Of a DNA stretch of 64,000 nucleotides, positions 59,093 through 64,000 are shown piece after piece. The DNA is taken from positions 434,001 to 498,000 of the forward strand of contig QNQO01000806.1 of NCBI GenBank assembly GCA_003290165.1, in the 5' to 3' direction. The stretch comes from Berberis thunbergii (Eukaryota > Streptophyta > Magnoliopsida > Ranunculales > Berberidaceae). A model generated the notes under the pieces. It was not told the origin of the DNA. It did not search any database and was given only the letters and a program-made list of their open reading frames with translations. Each line of letters starts with the position of its first letter. Positions within the stretch are counted from its first letter, which is position 1. Position numbers and translations under genes: made by a program.

Positions 59093-61070
59093 CTAACCCC
59101 TCATAGACGAAGCATTCCCTCGACTCCAGAAAGGATTGTAGTCTTGGGAGTAAGGTGATTCAGAATTCAACTTGTCTCCATTACTTTCACCATGTTCATT
59201 GATGAAGCAATTGGTCATAAATGCCGATGATTGATCACAGTTGACAAATAGATTGGGATGAGAATTCTCATTGGTGTTGTCGTCTTCGAAGGTAACCCAG
59301 GTTGCAGAATTGCTATGTCTGTTTTTGGTTGTATTTCTTAAAGTCTCCATCTCTCCAACGTGATCCTTGAATTCCTTCTTCACAACATCTAGTACAATAT
59401 CTCCGTACCTATCGCACCATGACCTTAATGCAAGCAAGAATCAAACAGACAGATCAGCTAACCATGTTCAAGCATCTAAAACAACACAATAACAAGATAG
59501 ATTTGCTTACCTGGGGAAGAACCTCTTCAAGTCAGCTTTGTCCACTGGAAGCCTAGTTGAAATTGCTTCAATTTGATCACTCCTGGCAAATAGCGTGAAT
59601 TGAACATAGTACGTGAATTCCAGCAACATATGTGAAGATTCGAATTCCAACAACAAATAGAATACATAGAAGTGATTGTTGTCTGAAAATTACGAGAATT
59701 GAAGGTTTGAATTCTTGGTGTCAAGTTCAGTCTGGATCCGTGACAACTCTTTCTTTATGTTATCTCCCAACACCTTCAATATGTTAAAATTCCAATATCA
59801 GTTACTAGTCTCTAAGTGTTAAGTAATCATTCGTTGTACTGAAAATTGAAATTAAAAATGTATCAAAATAAAATGGTCCTGACCTTGTCGATGAAGAAAT
59901 CCGAGGCTGACCCATCCGAATGTATCTTCTTCTTAATCAATTTAGTGTCAGGGCCTTCACCAATGGGGCTAGAAACCAAGTGACATTGAGCTGAAGAAAC
60001 CTGATCATCTGATCTCTCCCCAAAAGGCAAAGGTGCCTCTTCGGATTCACTAATGTTTCTTTTCCACTTCTTAAACCCATCAAATCCCCATTGCTTCTTA
60101 GCTGATTTCGATGACCTATCTTCTGGATCAGGAAAATTTTCACCCCCATTCCCCTCCCTCTGAAACAAAGTCCGAAACGCCTTTTTCTTCACATTTTCGG
60201 TGCTCCCCTTCTCCTTCTCAGCCGGGACTGATCGTGGTGGCCAGGCGTGAGACATAAGGATCGATTTGCTCTCCTTTGAAACACCCCAGAACGGGTTTTC
60301 TCTAGAAGCCGAAAACTCATTCACATTAGAGGGCATATTAGGGTCAATGTTCTCCGAAATCCCCTGTTTTCCTCTACTCTTACTCACAAACCCTATCATA
60401 CTTGCAGCTCCCTTAATTCTTTTCAATGGGGTTTTTTGTTTTGCTTTGTTGGGATTCAAGCTATCTTTATCCACCAAAGAATCTTCATCTTTGAAATTGA
60501 TTTCAGACCACTCTTCCTCTTCAGAATTATCAGTAGGTTTCGAAGCTACAATCACATCTCTAGCTTCAATTTCAGCTCCTTGAATAGCAAGTCTCTGTAA
60601 CAAAGGCCTCTTCGAAGAATGGTACTCATCGATTGAAATACATTTTGCATAAAATAACTCCTAATCAATAAAATCACCACAAAGAACCAAACTTTAATCA
60701 TCAAAACTTGAAAAAAAATCATACCCATTGTCAGTAATCCTGTTACCTGCAAGAAAAGCAACTTATCTCTAGTAACAGTTGGTTGTTCTTGATCAGCCGG
60801 AGATGCGATAAGGGTGTCAAGAAGATGAGATCGAAAGGCGGAAACTTCACTTTCTGGCACCATTCCTTCTTTGTGAAGACCAATCAAGTTGAGGATCCTG
60901 TGGAAGGACTCTTGCTGCCATTTGAGATTCTCTGATTGCTTCTTGGAAAGCTTTTGGTCTGCGACCGTCAATCGCGGTTTCTTGAAGTTGAAGGGGAGGA
61001 TGGTCTTGCAGAGAGAGGTGATTGTGTCATGGATGGAGGAGTAGTATGTGGGTGTGTAGCTGTACACCAT
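59093..61070 (-). CDS. Conserved plant protein of unknown function, five exons, apparently intact
   Basis: Exons on the minus strand: 61070-60747, 60660-59884, 59773-59694, 59582-59511 and 59423-59093. All introns have GT..AG borders, and the exons sum to 1584 bases (527 residues plus stop) in one frame. The protein begins MVYSYTPTYYSSIHDTITSL. It has a conserved N-terminal half (KLSKKQSENLKWQQESFHRI, LLFLQ/ELFYAKCISIDEYHS) and a charged Ser-rich middle (KKQWGFDGFKKWKRN; EEAPLPFGERSDD). The C-terminal block reads DFFIDKVLGDNIKKELSRIQ, LPVDKADLKRFFPRSWCDRY and VVKKEFKDHVGEM. I remember this family as plant-wide but functionally uncharacterised, sometimes under vague NST1-like names. No signal peptide or membrane segment is seen; the basic and acidic runs suggest a soluble, possibly nuclear protein. 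It is the only complete gene in the window. Confidence 0.85.
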
Positions 61071-62383
61071 CTTCGATTTTTCCAGCTTGGTTAGATCGGA
61101 TCGAATAGAATGGGAGAGTTGGGAATACAGTAGAAGATCAAATTGATCTTCTTTTTTTCTTTTCTTTTTTTTAATTCAGAGTTTGAGTTCAGAGAAGATC
61201 TGAAGGTGACGTTGGGGAAGAAGAGAGGTTTGTTTTGACTTTTGAGAGAGAAAAAGCAGAGGATTTTATGGGATTTTGAATTCAATATGGCTTCAACGGT
61301 AACTTGACCTACTAGCCGTTGGGGATTTTTGCACCTCATGTTTTCTTTCTTAACAACATCCCAGAAGAGCTTTATTGGTGGTCCAACTACTGTTGGTGGG
61401 CTAAGTTGTGTTGGGCTTTCATTGAAAGTTTCTCAAAGTCGTCTTGCGGGGTGGAGTCGTCCTAATAACAAAAAACCCAAAAAACATATTAGGGTGAAAT
61501 AATAAGTATTTGGATTCCTAATGTCGTCTAGATCAGTTCTTTGATGTGAATAATTTGATTCAATTCTTGTGAAATAATAAGTATTTGGATTCCTAATAAC
61601 CAAAAAAAAAAAGTATAATCTCGATTGGATTTTAGGGTGAAATTCAGCCTCTACCAAACTAATACAATTTTGGCAACACTTCCATTTTGATGGAAGGGTG
61701 GGTGCTTCAGTTCCAAAACATTTAACATCAAGTCCATTTTGCTAGCCTTGTGACAACGATGTCAGTGGTTAGGTTTTAGGTTCAGTTGGTTTATCATTTT
61801 CATTAGCTCACACGGGTTGTAAGAACATTTTCAAGAGTAAAAGTTAAATTTGATACTCAGTTTAGCCAAAAGCTAAATTTAAAATTTTTCTATTTTTTCA
61901 TCACTCCAACCACATTCTTTATTTTAATTTTTTCATCATTATTTAAATACATTTTTCACTTTTTACATCAATTTAATTTCAATTATATTATTATTAATTT
62001 TAACTTAAATATATACTATTATTAATTTCAATTATATTATTATTTAGATTTTTTATAATATTATTAATTTGAAAAATTAAAATATAGTTTGGAGTTTTTT
62101 TATTATAGTTTTTAGGAGGTTGGAAATAAAAGACGCTAAGATTTACTTAAATATAAGAACGGATCACATAGAACTTAAAGCACCAAGAGTGCATGAGTTC
62201 GATTCTCATACCCAACATTTTGATATTTATTTATCTTGATATTTAAAGTATAATAAATTCTATTTATCATGTTAACCTTTTATCGTGCATAAAAAGTAAT
62301 GAAATCTCAACCAATGTTGTTTGTTTAGGGTTTTGGTTTCTCTCACAAATCAGTTGACACGAACAGAGAAATTACAGAAAGAG
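61071..62383. other. Intergenic region between divergently transcribed genes
   Basis: Separates the minus-strand gene and the plus-strand RPN2 start, so it must hold both promoters. A 29-base direct repeat, GTGAAATAATAAGTATTTGG plus nine bases, occurs at 61494 and 61571. The stretch 61870-62100 is very AT-rich. No TATA box could be assigned with confidence. Confidence 0.45.
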
Positions 62384-62529
62384 ATGGCGACTACTATGGT
62401 GAGCTCTGCGAGTGGACTCTTAGCGATGTTGAACAAAGACCACTCATTGCTGAAGCTCCATGCGCTTTTGAATCTCAACACATTCGTCGATTTCCTCTGG
62501 CCTGAGATCTCCACCGGCATCCCTGTTAT
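62384..62529 (+). CDS. RPN2: 26S proteasome regulatory subunit RPN2 (PSMD1-like), first exon only
   Basis: RPN2 is the large PC-repeat scaffold of the 19S base and holds RPN13 and the ATPase ring. From the ATG at 62384 the exon reads MATTMVSSASGLLAMLNKDH, SLLKLHALLNLNTFVDFLWP and EISTGIPV, closely following the plant family N terminus (SSAGGLLAMLNEPHPQLKLHAL). A GTAAGT donor follows at 62530. The second exon (usually starting ESLYEDEEF) is not found by 63743, where a CACTA element begins. The gene could continue beyond the window with a transposon-filled first intron, or be truncated. Confidence 0.75.
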
Positions 62530-62830
62530 GTAAGTTTGTATATTTTTTGCATTGTTGTTGTTGTTGTTAGATCTAGGATTTGTTCGTTTTGCAATGGGTT
62601 CGAATTTAGGTTTAATTGAAGAAAATCCTTTTTTGGGATTTGGGGGATTATATGGATGCTCCTAAATATAGGGGGAAGGGAGATGCAAGTTAAAATATGG
62701 GTATGGATATGAGTTTTATTAGAGCATGAATTTTCCCACATGAGACCTCCAAATTAGTTTTTTTACTAATTTAGGGGATCCCTTAGAGATGCTCTAAGGT
62801 TGGGTTTTTATTCAAAAAATTTACTCATAT

Positions 62831-62865
<35 letters not shown>

Positions 62866-63743
62866 CTTATGAATGACAATGTTTTTATAAAGGATCCCTA
62901 AAGAGATTGTGTCAAGTCAAGAAAAAGTGACAACATCATATGATCTTTAATTTTATTTTTAAAACAAAAACATTATAAGAAATTGAAACTTGCTAATAAT
63001 AAACAAGAAATGGTTTCCTCACTAAACTTTCTTCCTTGATGGGTAAGTATGTTTTTTATAGATCCCAAATTAGACACATTTGATGAAAGTTTAATATTTT
63101 TAGTAAACGACTCGAGTTTGATACTCTTGGAGCTTAAGATATTTTTTTATGACTATTGACAATTATTATAAACTATACATTTTTACTCGCTTAAATTTTT
63201 TTTCAATGCAATTTTATTAGTAATTGCCAACATTAAAAAATTGTTTAGTTCAATAAAAACTTATTTTAGGTCCTCTTGGAGCGTATGATTTTTTATGGCT
63301 ATTAACAATTAATATTTCTATCATTGTGACATGCCCCTACCTTTTTGTTTTCATTAAAATTTTATATGTAATTACAAACATTAAATAACGAATTGTTTGT
63401 CACAAGTGGTATAAAACCTCCCAAAAATATTTGAAATTAATATCTAAAATAATAACTATATAATTCAATGAGAATATATATTATTGGCCAATTCATAAAA
63501 AAATTTGAGGCTCTAAATCATTTTTTCTATGAAATTTTATTAGGATTTTATTATCTTTGCAAATTTCAGATTTTTAACATTCAACTAGATACTTTTCCTA
63601 ATTATTTTGTGATTTTATTTATTTATTCTAGTTATTACGCTCATTTGCCTTTGCTAAGTTATCGATATTGTGACATTATTTTGGCTTAAAATTGGACTTC
63701 ATTGCATTTAATTTGGTATATCCAATGTACTTTTGACTAGTGT
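62530..63743. other. Putative first intron of RPN2; AT-rich, no exon seen
   Basis: Contains an (AAT)n microsatellite at 62832-62863 and AT-rich DNA with a pair of similar GAGTTTGATACTCTTGGAGC / GTCCTCTTGGAGCGTATGAT stretches near 63115 and 63272. No coding segment was recognised. Confidence 0.4.
62832..62863. repeat. (AAT)n microsatellite
   Basis: About ten uninterrupted AAT/ATA trinucleotides, a simple repeat. Confidence 0.95.
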
Positions 63744-64000
63744 CACTACACCAAAAATACCCATTAGCAACGGTTCGAGACCGTGGGGGTAACCCATTGT
63801 CACGGCTTAGAGGCGTGGGCAGTAGAGGTGTCGCAAAATCATCATTAACGGCTATAAACCGTGGCAAAACATTTTAGCAACGATTTTATGCTCGAGGAGG
63901 CGTGATGATTTTCTGCATGTAGCCAAGGTTATAAGCCGTTGCTACAATAGTGGCCACGGTTATAAATCGTTGCAACATGGCCACGATTATTAGCCGTTGC
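63744..64000 (+). mobile_element. Left end of a CACTA element, continues beyond the window
   Basis: Starts CACTACACCAAAAATACCC, matching the terminus at 7050 in inverted orientation (CACTACACCAAAAACCCCC). The interior shows the same palindromic units (GCAACGG...CCGTTGC, GCCACGG...CCGTGGC). The preceding triplet is TGT; the other end lies outside. It lies inside the putative first intron of RPN2. Confidence 0.9.

Noticed and set aside
62140..62215. tRNA-like B-box text (GAGTTCGATTCTCATAC) suggesting a tRNA gene or SINE
   Set aside because: No A box, cloverleaf or poly(A)/T tail could be drawn; at most a tRNA-derived relic.

Overview
The window is nuclear DNA of a flowering plant, probably a eudicot. 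It has GT-AG introns, AT-rich intergenic DNA, plant-type transposons (CACTA, hAT and Mutator-like foldbacks, gypsy-type LTR elements, a TRIM) and many fragments of plant genes. Only two host genes look plausible, both in the last 5 kb. One is a complete five-exon gene on the minus strand (59093-61070), a conserved plant protein of unknown function. The other is the first exon of the 26S proteasome subunit RPN2 (62384-62529). Most of the rest is nested transposable elements carrying pieces of host genes.

Region 1-7050 is the right-hand part of a CACTA element that ends in a palindromic subterminal array (6640-7050). It holds intron-containing fragments of a GDSL lipase, possibly an ABCB transporter, exportin-1 and starch synthase 4, all on the plus strand. 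From 7051 to 12600 lie unassigned exon-like pieces and fragments of a metal tolerance protein (CDF family) and the ADP-glucose pyrophosphorylase small subunit. A Mutator-like foldback follows (12871-13506).

Region 14633-25838 is an LTR retrotransposon in minus orientation: LTRs, primer binding site, a gag, no pol, tandem repeats and a long ORF on the opposite strand. Its 5' LTR is split by a 4.2-kb CACTA element (21572-25756, TSD TAG) carrying acetyl-CoA synthetase and TONSOKU-like LRR fragments.

Region 26831-55482 reads as one decayed CACTA element (TSD AGT) with a TNP2-type transposase and a second Transposase_24-like ORF, both minus. Nested in it are two ~3.15-kb solo LTRs with perfect 5-bp TSDs, a TRIM inside the transposase (one solo LTR sits inside the TRIM), and a 12.3-kb non-autonomous CACTA (32544-44888, TSD GTA). 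The inner CACTA carries SMXL-, SMC5-, ABCE- and choline-kinase-like fragments plus an hAT MITE. PP2C and PPR fragments belong to the outer element.

Region 55483-64000 is closer to host DNA: a processed PRP31 pseudogene with a duplicated segment, the complete gene, the RPN2 first exon, and the left end of another CACTA at 63744 of the same family as the one ending at 7050. The common theme is CACTA elements that repeatedly took up host exons with their introns, mostly in one orientation behind a pyrimidine-rich leader. All identifications come from reading the sequence and remembered family motifs; no database search was run.
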